Positions 35,248-46,126 of a stretch of 64,000 bases of DNA are shown here, piece after piece. The notes beneath the pieces are model-generated. The model saw only the letters and a list, made by a program, of their open reading frames with translations, was not told the origin of the DNA and made no database searches. The stretch is from Streptomyces ficellus (GTDB lineage Bacteria > Actinomycetota > Actinomycetes > Streptomycetales > Streptomycetaceae), in contig NZ_CP034279.1 of NCBI RefSeq assembly GCF_009739905.1, positions 310,001-374,000 on the forward strand, in the 5' to 3' direction. The translations under genes were made by a program, and so were the position numbers. Every line of letters begins with the position of its first letter. Position 1 is the stretch's first letter.

Positions 35248-36582
35248 ATGCACCATGACGTGATCGTGCTCGGCGCCGGGCTGGCCGGGCTCGCGGCCGC
35301 CCGGGACCTCGCGGCGGGTGGCGCCGACGTGCTCGTCGTCGAGGCCCGCGACCGGGTCGGCGGCCGGGTCGAGCAGACCGCCCTGCCGGACGGCCGGCTC
35401 GTCCAGCTCGGCGGGGAGGTGGTGGGCCGGGCCCACACGGCCTACCTCCGGCTCGCCGGGGAGCTGGGCCTCACCCTCGTCCCCAGTTACGTCGCCGAGC
35501 CCGGCGCCATCGCCCGGGCGACCCCGGAGGGGGTCTCGGCCGGTGACCCGCCGCACTGGTTCGCCCCCGGCGACGACTCCTGCCACCGGCGGGTCACCGC
35601 GGCCTTCGCGGCGCTCGCCCGGACCGTCGACCCCGACGACCCCTGGCACCACCCGGACGCCGCCGCACTCGACCGGGTCGGCGTGGGCGACTGGCTGCGG
35701 TCCGAGGGCGCCACGCCCGGAGTCGTACGGCTGTGGGAGATCGGCCAACTCGCCCTGGCGAGCGGGTCGTACGAGCGGACCAGTCTGCTGTCCGCGCTGC
35801 GCAAGCACGCGGCGGTGCCCGGCGGAGCCGGCGACGGGGTGAGCGAGCACTACGACTACGAGGACTGGGAGGGGCTGCGGGTCGCCGAGGGGTCGGCGAC
35901 CGTGGCCCTGCGCATGTCCGGTGAACTCGGCGACCGTGTCCGGCTGGGCGCCGTCGTCGAAGCCGTCGACGTCCGGCGCGGCGAGGGGTGCGCGGTGCGC
36001 CTGGCCGGCGGTGAGACCCTCGGCTGCGGTGCCGTGGTGAGCGCCCTGCCGGTGGGGCCGCTCCGGTCGGTGCGGGTCAGCGGGGTGTCCGACGAGCGGC
36101 TCGCCTCGCTGCACCGGCAGCGCCAGGCCGTCGCGGCGAAGTTCGTCGCCGCGTACGACAAGCCGTTCTGGCGCGCGTCGGGACACAACGGCCTCTCCGA
36201 GTGCGAGGGGGTGCTGGGCAGCACCTGGCCGCAGAACGAGGGCGTCCTGTCCGCCCTCGTGCCGCCCGAGCGCTACGGCACCCTGCTGGGCGTCCCGCCG
36301 GGACTCAGGGAGCGTGAACTGCTCGGTGACGTCGCCCGCCTCTACGGTGACGACGCGCACGCCCCCCTCCACACCTGGACGCGGATGTGGGGCACCGACC
36401 CGTGGACGCAGGGGTACGTGACGCAGTGGACGCCCGGCGACGTGACGGCGGTCGGCCCGCTGCACGGAACGCACGAGCCGCCGTTCTACGTGTGCGGCTC
36501 CGACCAGTGGGTCGCCGGCTACATGGAGGGCGCGGTGCGCACCGGGCGGGCCGCCGCGAAGGAGGCGCTGCGCCGTGGCTGA
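35248..36582 (+). CDS. FAD-dependent flavin monoamine oxidase
   Basis: 444 aa. N-terminal dinucleotide fold VIVLGAGLAGLAAARDLAAG with VVEARDRVGGRVEQTALPDG, and a C-terminal FAD/substrate part with VCGSDQWVAGYMEGAVRTG. Similar enzymes oxidise putrescine or other primary amines to aldehyde, ammonia and H2O2, or demethylate. It follows the transporter by about 80 bp and overlaps the aldehyde dehydrogenase by 8 bp, which suggests its product is passed directly on. AAGGAA precedes the ATG by 10 nt. Exact amine unknown. Confidence 0.88.
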   Translation: MHHDVIVLGAGLAGLAAARDLAAGGADVLVVEARDRVGGRVEQTALPDGRLVQLGGEVVGRAHTAYLRLAGELGLTLVPSYVAEPGAIARATPEGVSAGDPPHWFAPGDDSCHRRVTAAFAALARTVDPDDPWHHPDAAALDRVGVGDWLRSEGATPGVVRLWEIGQLALASGSYERTSLLSALRKHAAVPGGAGDGVSEHYDYEDWEGLRVAEGSATVALRMSGELGDRVRLGAVVEAVDVRRGEGCAVRLAGGETLGCGAVVSALPVGPLRSVRVSGVSDERLASLHRQRQAVAAKFVAAYDKPFWRASGHNGLSECEGVLGSTWPQNEGVLSALVPPERYGTLLGVPPGLRERELLGDVARLYGDDAHAPLHTWTRMWGTDPWTQGYVTQWTPGDVTAVGPLHGTHEPPFYVCGSDQWVAGYMEGAVRTGRAAAKEALRRG

Positions 36583-37984
36583 ACGACTTCCGGAGGTGCT
36601 GAACCACATCGGTGGCCGGGACGCCCCCGCCACCACGGGCGCGACGATGCGGCTCGTCGATCCCGTCACCGGCCTCTCCCGCAGGTCCGCGCCCCTGTCC
36701 GGCGGCCCCGACGTCGACGCGGCGTGCGCGGCGGCGGCCGCGGCGTACGAGGGCTGGGCGGTGACGACGCCCGCCGAGCGGCAGCGGGCGCTGCTGCGCG
36801 TCGCCGACGCGATCGAGGACCGCGCGGACGAGCTGGTGGCGGCGGAGACCGCCGACACCGGCAAGCCCGCGGCGCTGTTCCGCGCGGACGAACTGCCCGC
36901 GATCACGGACACGGTACGGTTCTTCGCCGGCGCGGCGCGGAACCTGCCGGGGGCCGCGGCCGGCGAGTACACCGAGGGGCGCACCTCGATGCTGCGCCGG
37001 GAGCCGGTCGGTGTGTGCGCGCAGATCACGCCGTGGAACTACCCGCTGATGATGGCGGTGTGGAAGATCGCACCCGCGCTCGCGGCCGGCAACACCAGTG
37101 TGCTGAAGCCGGCGGACAGCACACCGTCGTCGGCCGCGCTGCTGGCCCGGATCGCGGCGGAGCACCTGCCGCCCGGTGTGCTGAACGTGGTGTGCGGCGA
37201 CCGTGACACCGGCCGCGCGCTGGTCGGGCATCCGGCGGCCCGGCTGGTGGCGGTGACGGGCAGTGTGCGGGCGGGGCGTGAGATCGCCACGGCGGCCGCC
37301 GCCGACCTCAAGCGCGTCCACCTCGAACTCGGCGGCAACGCGCCGGTCGTCGTGCACGCCGACGCCGACGTGGCCGCCGCCGCGGAGCAGCTCGCTCGGG
37401 TCGCGTACTACAACGCGGGCCAGGACTGCACCGCGCCCACCCGTTTGCTGGTGCACCGTGACGTGCACGACGCGTTCGTCGACGCGTTCCGTGCCGAGGC
37501 CGCGGGGGTGCGCCCGGGCGTCGACTTCGGGCCGCTGAACAACGCCGGGCAGTTGGCGTCGGTGGAGGGGCTGCTGGCCCGTCTGCCCGCGCACGCCACG
37601 GTGGTGCTGGGAGGTACGGCGCCGGACGGGCCGGGGTTCTTCCACGGGGCCACGGTGGTCACCGGCGTACGGCAGGACGACGAGATCGTGCAGGAGGAGA
37701 TCTTCGGCCCGGTGGTGACGGTCCAGGCGTTCGCCGACGAGGAGGAGGCGCTGCGGCTGGCGAACGACACGCGGTTCGGGCTCGCCGCCGGGGTGTGGAC
37801 GGCCGACCACGACCGTGCCATGAGGGCGACGCGGGCGCTGCGCACGGGGATCGTGTGGGTGAACACCCACGGCACGACGGTGTCGGAGATGCCGCACGGC
37901 GGGGTGAAGCACTCCGGCTACGGCAGTGACCTGTCGATGGCGGGCCTGCTGGACTACACGCAGGTCAAGCATGTGATGTTGTGA
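36575..37984 (+). CDS. Aldehyde dehydrogenase, aminoaldehyde type
   Basis: 469 aa NAD(P)-dependent enzyme. Active-site Glu251 is in ELGGNAP and the nucleophile Cys285 in NAGQDCTAPTR, with the NAD site in ITPWNYPLMM and VTGSVRAG. NAGQDCTA is typical of gamma-aminobutyraldehyde or betaine-aldehyde dehydrogenases. GTG start at 36575 overlaps the amine oxidase gene. It oxidises the aldehyde made by that enzyme to an acid, which the acyl-CoA synthetase of the divergent operon could then activate. Confidence 0.93.
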   Translation: MAERLPEVLNHIGGRDAPATTGATMRLVDPVTGLSRRSAPLSGGPDVDAACAAAAAAYEGWAVTTPAERQRALLRVADAIEDRADELVAAETADTGKPAALFRADELPAITDTVRFFAGAARNLPGAAAGEYTEGRTSMLRREPVGVCAQITPWNYPLMMAVWKIAPALAAGNTSVLKPADSTPSSAALLARIAAEHLPPGVLNVVCGDRDTGRALVGHPAARLVAVTGSVRAGREIATAAAADLKRVHLELGGNAPVVVHADADVAAAAEQLARVAYYNAGQDCTAPTRLLVHRDVHDAFVDAFRAEAAGVRPGVDFGPLNNAGQLASVEGLLARLPAHATVVLGGTAPDGPGFFHGATVVTGVRQDDEIVQEEIFGPVVTVQAFADEEEALRLANDTRFGLAAGVWTADHDRAMRATRALRTGIVWVNTHGTTVSEMPHGGVKHSGYGSDLSMAGLLDYTQVKHVML

Positions 37985-38133
37985 CCGGCGGGCGGCGAGG
38001 TGGGCCCTCGGCGCCGGGCCGCCGGGCCGGATGACCGTCTTGTCGAACATCGGCGCGCTCGTACCGGTACGCCGGAATTCCAGCTCTAGGCTGCACGGGT
38101 CGGGAAACGCCGAGCTGGAAAGCGCAGGACGTC

Positions 38134-39360
38134 ATGCTTGCCGTCACCGTCATCGCGGGCATTCTGTTCACCTGGACCGTCCTGTCGCACCGGCTGGCGC
38201 GCTGGAGCATCACCGCGCCGATCGCGATGATGGTGGCCGGTATCGCCCTGACCGGCGGTGAGGATCCGCCGCTGCTGTTCGACTTCGACACGGCGGCCTT
38301 CGAGCACGCGGTGGAAGTGGTCCTCGCGCTGCTCCTCTTCGTCGACGCCACCGAGGCTCCCCAAGGGGTGATCCGCCGGGAGAAGGGGCTGGTCGCCCGG
38401 CTGGTCGGCGGCGCGCTGCCCCTCACGCTGGGCGCCGCGTTCCTCACGGCGCTCGCCTTCTTCCCCGACCAGCCCGGCTGGATCCTGGCCGCGCTGGCGA
38501 CGGTGGTCGTCCCGCTGGACCTGGCCCCCACGGCGGCCGTCGTCCGCGACCGGCGGATCCCGTCGCGCCTGCGTGACGTGCTCAACGTGGAGGGCGGCCT
38601 CAACGACGGCATCGTCTCGCCGGTGTTCCTGCTCTGCATCGCCGCCGCGGCCGAGTCGCACGCCAAGAGCTCCGACTACGCGGAGGCGCTCCTGGAGGCG
38701 GTCGTGGCGGCGGGCTGGGCCCTCGGCGCCGGATCGGCGATCGGCTACGTGGCCGGCTGGGTGCTGCGCCGGTCGTGGGCGCACGGATGGACGCAGCGTT
38801 CGGCGACGCGACTCGGCGTCCTGACGGTGCCGATCGCCGCGTACACCCTGTCCGTGGCCCTCGGCGGCAACGGGTTCGTCGCCTCGTTCGTCGCCGGGGT
38901 CTGCCTGGCGCCTTCGATGCGGCACCTCCCCGAGGACGCGGTGGAGACCACCGACGACATGGTCGCGCTGTTGTGCCTCGGACTGTGGTTCGTCTTCGGT
39001 CAGATGGTGAACAACGAGTTCTGGGACGGGTTCCACCTCTCCGTCATCCTGTACGCCGCCGCCGCGCTCACCGTGGTCCGCATCGTTCCCGTGCTGCTGG
39101 TGCTCGCGGGTACGGGGATGAGGACGCGGGACAAGCTGTTCCTGGGGTGGATGGGGCCCCGGGGCGTGACCTCGGTGGTGTTCGGCCTCCTGGCGTTCAT
39201 CGAGCTGCCCGACCACAGTGGCAATTTCATCGTCCGGGTGATGGTGATCACGGTCATGATGAGCATCGTGCTGCACGGCCTGAGCGCCGAACCCATCGCC
39301 CGCGCCTACGCCCGCGGCCCCTCCGGGGACCCGAAGGCCACCACCGGGGCCGGAACCTGA
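38134..39360 (+). CDS. Cation/proton antiporter (CPA1, NhaP-type)
   Basis: 408 aa, about 11-12 membrane helices. Conserved segments include VLALLLFVDATEAPQGVIRR, DLAPTAAVVRDRRIPSRLRD with the following NVEGGLNDG, and GWMGPRGVTSVVFGLLAF, as in NhaP/sodium-proton exchangers. It balances cytoplasmic pH or expels sodium. It stands alone, 149 bp from the aldehyde dehydrogenase gene. The ATG has only a modest site, GAAAGCGCAGG. The spacer upstream contains no gene. Confidence 0.9.
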   Translation: MLAVTVIAGILFTWTVLSHRLARWSITAPIAMMVAGIALTGGEDPPLLFDFDTAAFEHAVEVVLALLLFVDATEAPQGVIRREKGLVARLVGGALPLTLGAAFLTALAFFPDQPGWILAALATVVVPLDLAPTAAVVRDRRIPSRLRDVLNVEGGLNDGIVSPVFLLCIAAAAESHAKSSDYAEALLEAVVAAGWALGAGSAIGYVAGWVLRRSWAHGWTQRSATRLGVLTVPIAAYTLSVALGGNGFVASFVAGVCLAPSMRHLPEDAVETTDDMVALLCLGLWFVFGQMVNNEFWDGFHLSVILYAAAALTVVRIVPVLLVLAGTGMRTRDKLFLGWMGPRGVTSVVFGLLAFIELPDHSGNFIVRVMVITVMMSIVLHGLSAEPIARAYARGPSGDPKATTGAGT

Positions 39361-39567
39361 CGTCCGGCGCCACCAGCGGGGTAGGTTCGGCGCACATGAT
39401 CCGATTCCGTTCGGCGCCGAGGAGGGAACACCGTGGTGACGCAGGCGGCACGCGACCGGGAAGCGGCCGGGGAGGAAGATCGGCGCGGCCGCCGAGTGTT
39501 GCATCCTGGAGCGGAGCGTCCCGCCCCTGTGCGCCCGCCGCGCCGCCCACACGACGAGGAGGACCCC

Positions 39568-40287
39568 ATGAACGCCGCCGAGACCGGACGGCAGCAGCTC
39601 GACGCGGTCAGCGTCCTGAACGCGAAGCAGACGCTCCTCCAGCTGCTCGCCCGTGCGGGGGTCTACTCCGGCGACGCGGAGGAGCTGATCGGGCTCGTCG
39701 AGGCCGGTGCCCTCACCCTGGCGCACAAGGAGATCGGCGCGGTCGGGCGGGACGCTCCGGCGGAGAAGGGCGAGCCCTACGCGTCCGGCTGGCTCGACTG
39801 CGCCCGGACCGTCACCGGGGTGCTGGGCGACCTGGCCGAGGAGGCGCTGCGGAACGCCGTCGACGCCGCGTCGGAGACGTCGCCCGAAACCCGTCCACCC
39901 GTGCGGAAGATGCAGGTGGAGCGCGCGAAGGTGGCGGTGATGCCGCTGTACCTCACGTTCTCCGACGTCTCCGACCTCGACCCCGAGGTGTCCGAGCAGG
40001 TGCTCACCGCCGTCCTCGGCACCATGAACTCCCGGGAGCGGGCCGGGTACGCGGGCCTGCTGGCGGAGTTCGCCTCGGCCAACCGCGTACGCCTGGAGCG
40101 GCTGTACGCGGCGTACGGGCCGGGCAGCGCGATCGCCATCCATGGCCGCTACTCCCTCGTCCACTCCCCCACGAGCGTCGCCGTGCTGGAACGGCTGGTC
40201 CGGGCGCCGTCGGCGCTGCGGGAGGAGTGGGACGCCGCCGAACTGCCGCCCGCCTGGCTGGAGGGGCTGGTCACGGCCTGGGGCTGA
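39568..40287 (+). CDS. Unrecognised soluble protein of 239 aa
   Basis: Start ATG at 39568 after GAGGAGGA. The sequence begins MNAAETGRQQLDAVSVLNAK and is mostly helical; the middle (QVERAKVAVMPLYLTFSDVS) and the end (LEEGLVTAWG-like, ending AWLEGLVTAWG) give no cofactor motif, membrane segment or signal. No family is recognised. The gene ends 17 bp inside the convergent hydrolase gene at 40271-41029. An upstream in-frame GTG (39433) would add an Arg/Glu-rich stretch with no ribosome binding site and is not favoured. The 207-bp spacer upstream has no gene. Confidence 0.7.
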   Translation: MNAAETGRQQLDAVSVLNAKQTLLQLLARAGVYSGDAEELIGLVEAGALTLAHKEIGAVGRDAPAEKGEPYASGWLDCARTVTGVLGDLAEEALRNAVDAASETSPETRPPVRKMQVERAKVAVMPLYLTFSDVSDLDPEVSEQVLTAVLGTMNSRERAGYAGLLAEFASANRVRLERLYAAYGPGSAIAIHGRYSLVHSPTSVAVLERLVRAPSALREEWDAAELPPAWLEGLVTAWG

Positions 40288-41029
40288 CCGGGGCGCCGGG
40301 GGCGGCGGCGCGCAGTTCGCGGGCGAAGCGGCGGACGGCGTCGGTGAAGGCGGCGGGTTCGTCGAAGTTCGCGAGGTGCCGTGCCCGCGGGACCAGTTCG
40401 ACGCGCGCGTCCGGGTGGGCGCGGGCGAACTCCCGTTCCCCGGAGCGGAACACGGTGTCCTTCTCGCCGTTCAGGATCAGCACCGGGGCCGCCACGTGGC
40501 GCATCGCGGTGGCGTCGAAGCGTCCTAGCACCTCGCCCCAGGCGGCGGGCAGGGTGTGGAAGGCGTAGCCGGAGCGGATGGTCGCGTCGACCACCTCCGG
40601 GGGGTACAGCCGCCGCAGCATCCGGTCGTTCCACCGGGTCAGCCGCTCCGCGGGGACGCGCGGCACCAGCCCGGCGACCCAGCGGTACGGCGCCGCCCAC
40701 GCCCCGCGGGTGGACGCGCTGGCTCCCGCGAGGACCAGGCCGCGCAGCTGCTCCGGGTGGCGCCGCGCGAACTCCAGCGCGGCGTACCCGCCCAGCGAGT
40801 GCCCGACGACCAGCGCCGGACCGCACCCGAGCGACTCCACCGCCGAGGAGATGACCCGTGTCGCGGCGCTCAGGCTCCACGGCTCCGACGCGCGGGTCCC
40901 GTGCCCCGGCAGGTCGACCGCGGTCACCGGGAACTCCTCGCCCAGCGCGGCCAGTTGCGGGCTCCACTGGCCCGCGCTGAACCGCGTCCCGTGCACGAAG
41001 ACCATGGGCAGTGCGTCCGCTGTCGTCAT
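40271..41029 (-). CDS. Alpha/beta hydrolase
   Basis: 252 aa. The nucleophile elbow is VVGHSLGGYAALEF (Ser in GHSLGG); the acid is in LNGEKDTVF and the His in RARHLANFDEP, so the triad is complete. Oxyanion-forming segment VFVHGTRFSAGQW. Reaction unknown (esterase, lactonase or similar). It ends convergent with the gene at 39568 (17-bp overlap). It lies downstream of marR in the same direction, separated by 167 bp that include a hexanucleotide repeat. Confidence 0.9.
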   Translation of the reverse strand: MTTADALPMVFVHGTRFSAGQWSPQLAALGEEFPVTAVDLPGHGTRASEPWSLSAATRVISSAVESLGCGPALVVGHSLGGYAALEFARRHPEQLRGLVLAGASASTRGAWAAPYRWVAGLVPRVPAERLTRWNDRMLRRLYPPEVVDATIRSGYAFHTLPAAWGEVLGRFDATAMRHVAAPVLILNGEKDTVFRSGEREFARAHPDARVELVPRARHLANFDEPAAFTDAVRRFARELRAAAPGAPVSPRP

Positions 41030-41134
41030 CGGTTCCCCCCGTGGAACGGTCGTCGGCCGAACGGTCGTGGGCGCCGACTCTACCGGGGCGGTACTAGGCC
41101 GCCCGACCGCCCGTGCCTGCGCCCGTGTTTGTGC

Positions 41135-41194
41135 TGTGCCTGCGCCTGTGCCTGTGCCTGTGCCCGTGCCCGTGCCCGTGCGCGTGCCCGTGCC
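41135..41194. repeat. TGTGCC/CGTGCC hexanucleotide repeat, ten copies
   Basis: Ten 6-bp units, TGTGCC early and CGTGCC later, run from 41135 to 41194 and end 2 bp before the marR stop codon. On the minus strand they form the downstream side of marR, between it and the hydrolase gene. Confidence 0.85.
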
Positions 41195-41196
41195 CG

Positions 41197-41709
41197 TCAG
41201 GGTGATCCTTCGGGCCAGCCCAGGGGGTACGCGGCGGTGGCGTCGGCGACGCTCGGTTCGCCGCCCGCCTCGGTGAACGCCGTGAGCGCCGCGACGAGTG
41301 AGGAGCGCGCGGCGGGCCGCATCCGGGCCACGACCTTCGCGATCTCCTGCCGGCGCTTGGCCGTGACGTCGTCGACGAGCGCCCGGCCGGTGCCGGTGAG
41401 CTCCAGCACGGTCTCGCGCCGGTTGTCGGGGTTCACCCGGCGGGTGACGAGCCCGGCCGCGATCAGCCGGTCGACCATGCGCATGGCCGTGGACGGGTTG
41501 ACGCCCAGCCGCTCGGCCAGGCTCACCAGTTTGGCGGAACCGTGGGTGGACAGCACCACGAGCAACCTGAACTGAGGCAGGGTCACCCGCTCCTCGGCCG
41601 CCGCGAGCGAGCGCGCCGAGATGGCCACCAGCAGCCGGGACGCCGTAAGCACGGCACGGGTCACCACGTCCACGTCGTCGGTCGCCGCAGGCGGCTGCTC
41701 ACTGGCCAT
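41197..41709 (-). CDS. MarR-family transcriptional regulator
   Basis: 170 aa. Winged-helix core: LPQFRLLVVLSTHGSAKLVS, LAERLGVNPSTAMRMVDRLI and AGLVTRRVNPDNRRETVLEL, the recognition helix and wing. It probably forms a dimer through the terminal helices (TAFTEAGGEPSVADATAAYP region). Its start ATG complement is at 41707-41709. Targets may include itself and the hydrolase gene downstream. The ligand is unknown. The 199-bp spacer to 41909 probably carries its promoter and that of the DUF4142 gene. Confidence 0.9.
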   Translation of the reverse strand: MASEQPPAATDDVDVVTRAVLTASRLLVAISARSLAAAEERVTLPQFRLLVVLSTHGSAKLVSLAERLGVNPSTAMRMVDRLIAAGLVTRRVNPDNRRETVLELTGTGRALVDDVTAKRRQEIAKVVARMRPAARSSLVAALTAFTEAGGEPSVADATAAYPLGWPEGSP

Positions 41710-41908
41710 AACACCCTTTTTACCCTGTGCGCGGCGCCCACCCGTGCCACGCCCCCGGCAGGCGGGCCGGGTGACGCGCACCGTGCGGGGGACGGTTGAA
41801 CACTTTCCGGCCCGCGTGCGTATTCCTCGTCGCGCGCCGTGCCAGCCGCATCACGAGCTCCCCGTGACATGTAGTGATCATTCTCCATGGCAAATCTGGG
41901 AGGCATTC

Positions 41909-42613
41909 ATGCGTCCGAACCGACGCGCTCTTCGCCCCGTGTCCGGGCTGCGCCCGATCATGCTCATCGTCGTCGCGGTGGCGGCCATAGCCGCCCTGGT
42001 CGCGGCGGTACGCGTGACGGGCGGTGAGGCGGACGCCACCCCGGCCGTGGCCACCGCGGAGGACGGCGGCAGCGGCCACCACTCGGCGGCCGGGACGGAG
42101 GACACCGGCGGCCAGGCCGGTTCCGGCGCGCCGCAACCCATCACCGAGGTGGACAAGACCTTCCTGGTGGCGGTCCGGCAGGCCGGGCTGTGGGAGATTC
42201 CCGCGGGCCGGCTCGCCCAGACGCGCGCGTCCAGTGAGGCCGTCAAGCGGGCGGGCCTCCACCTCCTGGACGGGCACAGCAAGCTCGACCAGCTCGTCCG
42301 GGAGGACGCGGCCATCCTCGGCGTCACCCTCCCCAACGAGGCGACGGCCGAACAGCAGGGCTTCGTCAAGCAGATGGAGAACGCCGAGGGCGCGGAGTTC
42401 GACCGCATCTTCGCGAACCTGCTGCGCGCCTCGCACGGAAAGATCTTCGCGACGATCGCCGAGGTAAGGGCGGCCACGCAGAACGACCTCATCCGCCGCC
42501 ACGCCCGCCAGGCGAACCAGACCGTCCTGGACCACATGGAGGTCCTCGAGGACACCGGGCTGGTCGACCGCGAGACCCTGGCTGAGGTGGAGGAGGCCGT
42601 GAAGCCGAAGTAG
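41909..42613 (+). CDS. DUF4142-domain exported or membrane-anchored protein
   Basis: 234 aa. A basic start (MRPNRRALRPVSGLRPIM) and a hydrophobic helix (about 18-38) act as a signal or anchor; a Gly/Ala/Glu-rich linker follows to about 75. The remaining part is a four-helix, ferritin-like DUF4142 domain (FLVAVRQAGLWEIPAGRLAQ, AEFDRIFANLLRASHGKIFA). It has His and Glu residues but no firm metal motif. CTGGGAGG lies 6 nt upstream of the ATG. Function unknown; often stress-related in actinobacteria. Confidence 0.88.
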   Translation: MRPNRRALRPVSGLRPIMLIVVAVAAIAALVAAVRVTGGEADATPAVATAEDGGSGHHSAAGTEDTGGQAGSGAPQPITEVDKTFLVAVRQAGLWEIPAGRLAQTRASSEAVKRAGLHLLDGHSKLDQLVREDAAILGVTLPNEATAEQQGFVKQMENAEGAEFDRIFANLLRASHGKIFATIAEVRAATQNDLIRRHARQANQTVLDHMEVLEDTGLVDRETLAEVEEAVKPK

Positions 42614-42634
42614 GACCGCCTCCTGCACCTCCGC

Positions 42635-42665
42635 GGCCGGGAGCGGCCGGCTTCCGCTCCCGGCC
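42635..42665 (+). terminator. Perfect 12-bp stem hairpin after the DUF4142 gene
   Basis: GGCCGGGAGCGG (42635-42646) and CCGCTCCCGGCC (42654-42665) pair without mismatch across a 7-nt loop, 21 bp after the stop. Strong terminator. The rest of the 337-bp spacer to 42951 has the palindrome at 42678 and no gene. Confidence 0.8.
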
Positions 42666-42677
42666 CTGGCACTCTCC

Positions 42678-42692
42678 ATTGCATTGTGCAAT
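42678..42692. promoter_or_regulatory. Perfect 15-bp palindrome, possible operator
   Basis: ATTGCATTGTGCAAT has perfect 6-bp arms around TTG in an otherwise GC-rich spacer, about 260 bp before the PRC-barrel gene. Low GC content and full symmetry suggest a repressor site; the binder is unknown. Confidence 0.4.
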
Positions 42693-42950
42693 CCTTCACC
42701 GCGAGGAGGGCCCGGCTTTGGTCGGCCTCTGCCACCGGGAGCTCGGCCCAGGCACGGTGACGCAGCTTCGCCGGCACGCCATCCATCGCCCGGCGCCCTC
42801 CTCGCCAGCGCGCGGGTACGCGCAGCCGGGTGGGGGCTTCGCCAGGCATGAAGGGGGCTTCGCGGGGCAGGCGGAGCGAGCCGCCCCACGGGCGGACCGG
42901 GACCGGGTCCCGGACGTGGGATCGCCCCCGAGCGGAAAGGGAAGCACCCG

Positions 42951-43379
42951 ATGGCAGGGAGCAGCTCGCCCATTCTGAAGAAGATCACCGACACGGACCG
43001 GACCGTCGCCTCGGCCGACGAGGACGTGCGCGGCAGGAAGGTCAAGGACGCACAGGGCAACGATCTCGGTGAGGTCGCCGACCTCCTCGTCGACGAGGAG
43101 GAGGGCAGGGTACGGTTCCTGCTCGTCGAGCACGGCGGCTTCCTCGGGATCGGGGAGAAGAAGAGCTTCATCCCGGTCGACGCGGTGGCACGCGTCGACG
43201 AGGAGGAACTCTTCATCGACCAGTCGAAGGAACGCGTGGCGCAGGCGCCCGCGTACGACCCGGCGCTCGTCGAGGCGCGGTCGGAACCCGAGTACTACGA
43301 CCAGGTGTACGCGCACTACGGCCTGATCCCGTTCTGGGGCGCCGGATACGTGCCGCCCGGCTTCCCCCACCAGCGCTGA
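42951..43379 (+). CDS. PRC-barrel domain protein
   Basis: 142 aa. After 25 residues, DVRGRKVKDAQGNDLGEVAD LLVDEEEGRVRFLLVEHGGF is the PRC-barrel beta fold, then KKSFIPVDAVARV. The C-terminus (EYYDQVYAHYGLIPFWGAGY) is aromatic-rich. Such proteins act in the cytoplasm with unknown stress or RNA-related roles. GGAAAGGG lies upstream of the ATG. It is followed by a strong hairpin shared with the convergent UvrA-like gene. Confidence 0.88.
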   Translation: MAGSSSPILKKITDTDRTVASADEDVRGRKVKDAQGNDLGEVADLLVDEEEGRVRFLLVEHGGFLGIGEKKSFIPVDAVARVDEEELFIDQSKERVAQAPAYDPALVEARSEPEYYDQVYAHYGLIPFWGAGYVPPGFPHQR

Positions 43380-43443
43380 CCCTCCCCTTCGCCGGCCCGG
43401 ACCGGATTCGGATTCGGGCCGGCTGGAACGGCACCAGCGGGCA

Positions 43444-43480
43444 CGACGGCCGCCGCCGACTGAGTCGGCCGCGGCCGTCG
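43444..43480. terminator. 17-bp stem hairpin between convergent genes
   Basis: CGACGGCCGCCGCCGAC (43444-43460) and GTCGGCCGCGGCCGTCG (43464-43480) pair with one mismatch across a TGA loop. It sits between the convergent 42951-43379 and 43521-45914 genes and can act on both. A weaker inverted repeat, GCCGGCCCG/CGGGCCGGC, lies just upstream (about 43390-43420). Confidence 0.75.
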
Positions 43481-43520
43481 CGTCACAGGCACCCCCGCCG
43501 ACCGGAGGAGTGAGGGGGCG

Positions 43521-45914
<2,394 letters not shown>

Positions 45915-46126
45915 CGTGTCTCCATCTGTTGGGCGGGGGTGGCGCGATGGTCGGGGGTGCGGGGGTGACCGGCCGGGGCCCGCACCCGGTGTCGGGCGCG
46001 GGCCCCGCGACGGTGGCGTCCCACGGCACCGTCGTCGTACGGCGCGGTGCCATGGTGGCCTGCGGCGGTGGTGGATCGCTCCAGCTTCGCTCCGGCTCGG
46101 CTCAGCTCGGATCCGGTCAGCTCAGA

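Noticed and set aside
39433..39567. N-terminal extension of the 239-aa protein
   Set aside because: The added 45 residues are Arg/Glu-rich without conservation-like pattern, and the ATG at 39568 has a strong GAGGAGGA site.
42679..42978. Short gene between the DUF4142 and PRC-barrel genes
   Set aside because: Starts inside the palindrome, has no ribosome binding site and overlaps the PRC-barrel start; the translation is low-complexity.
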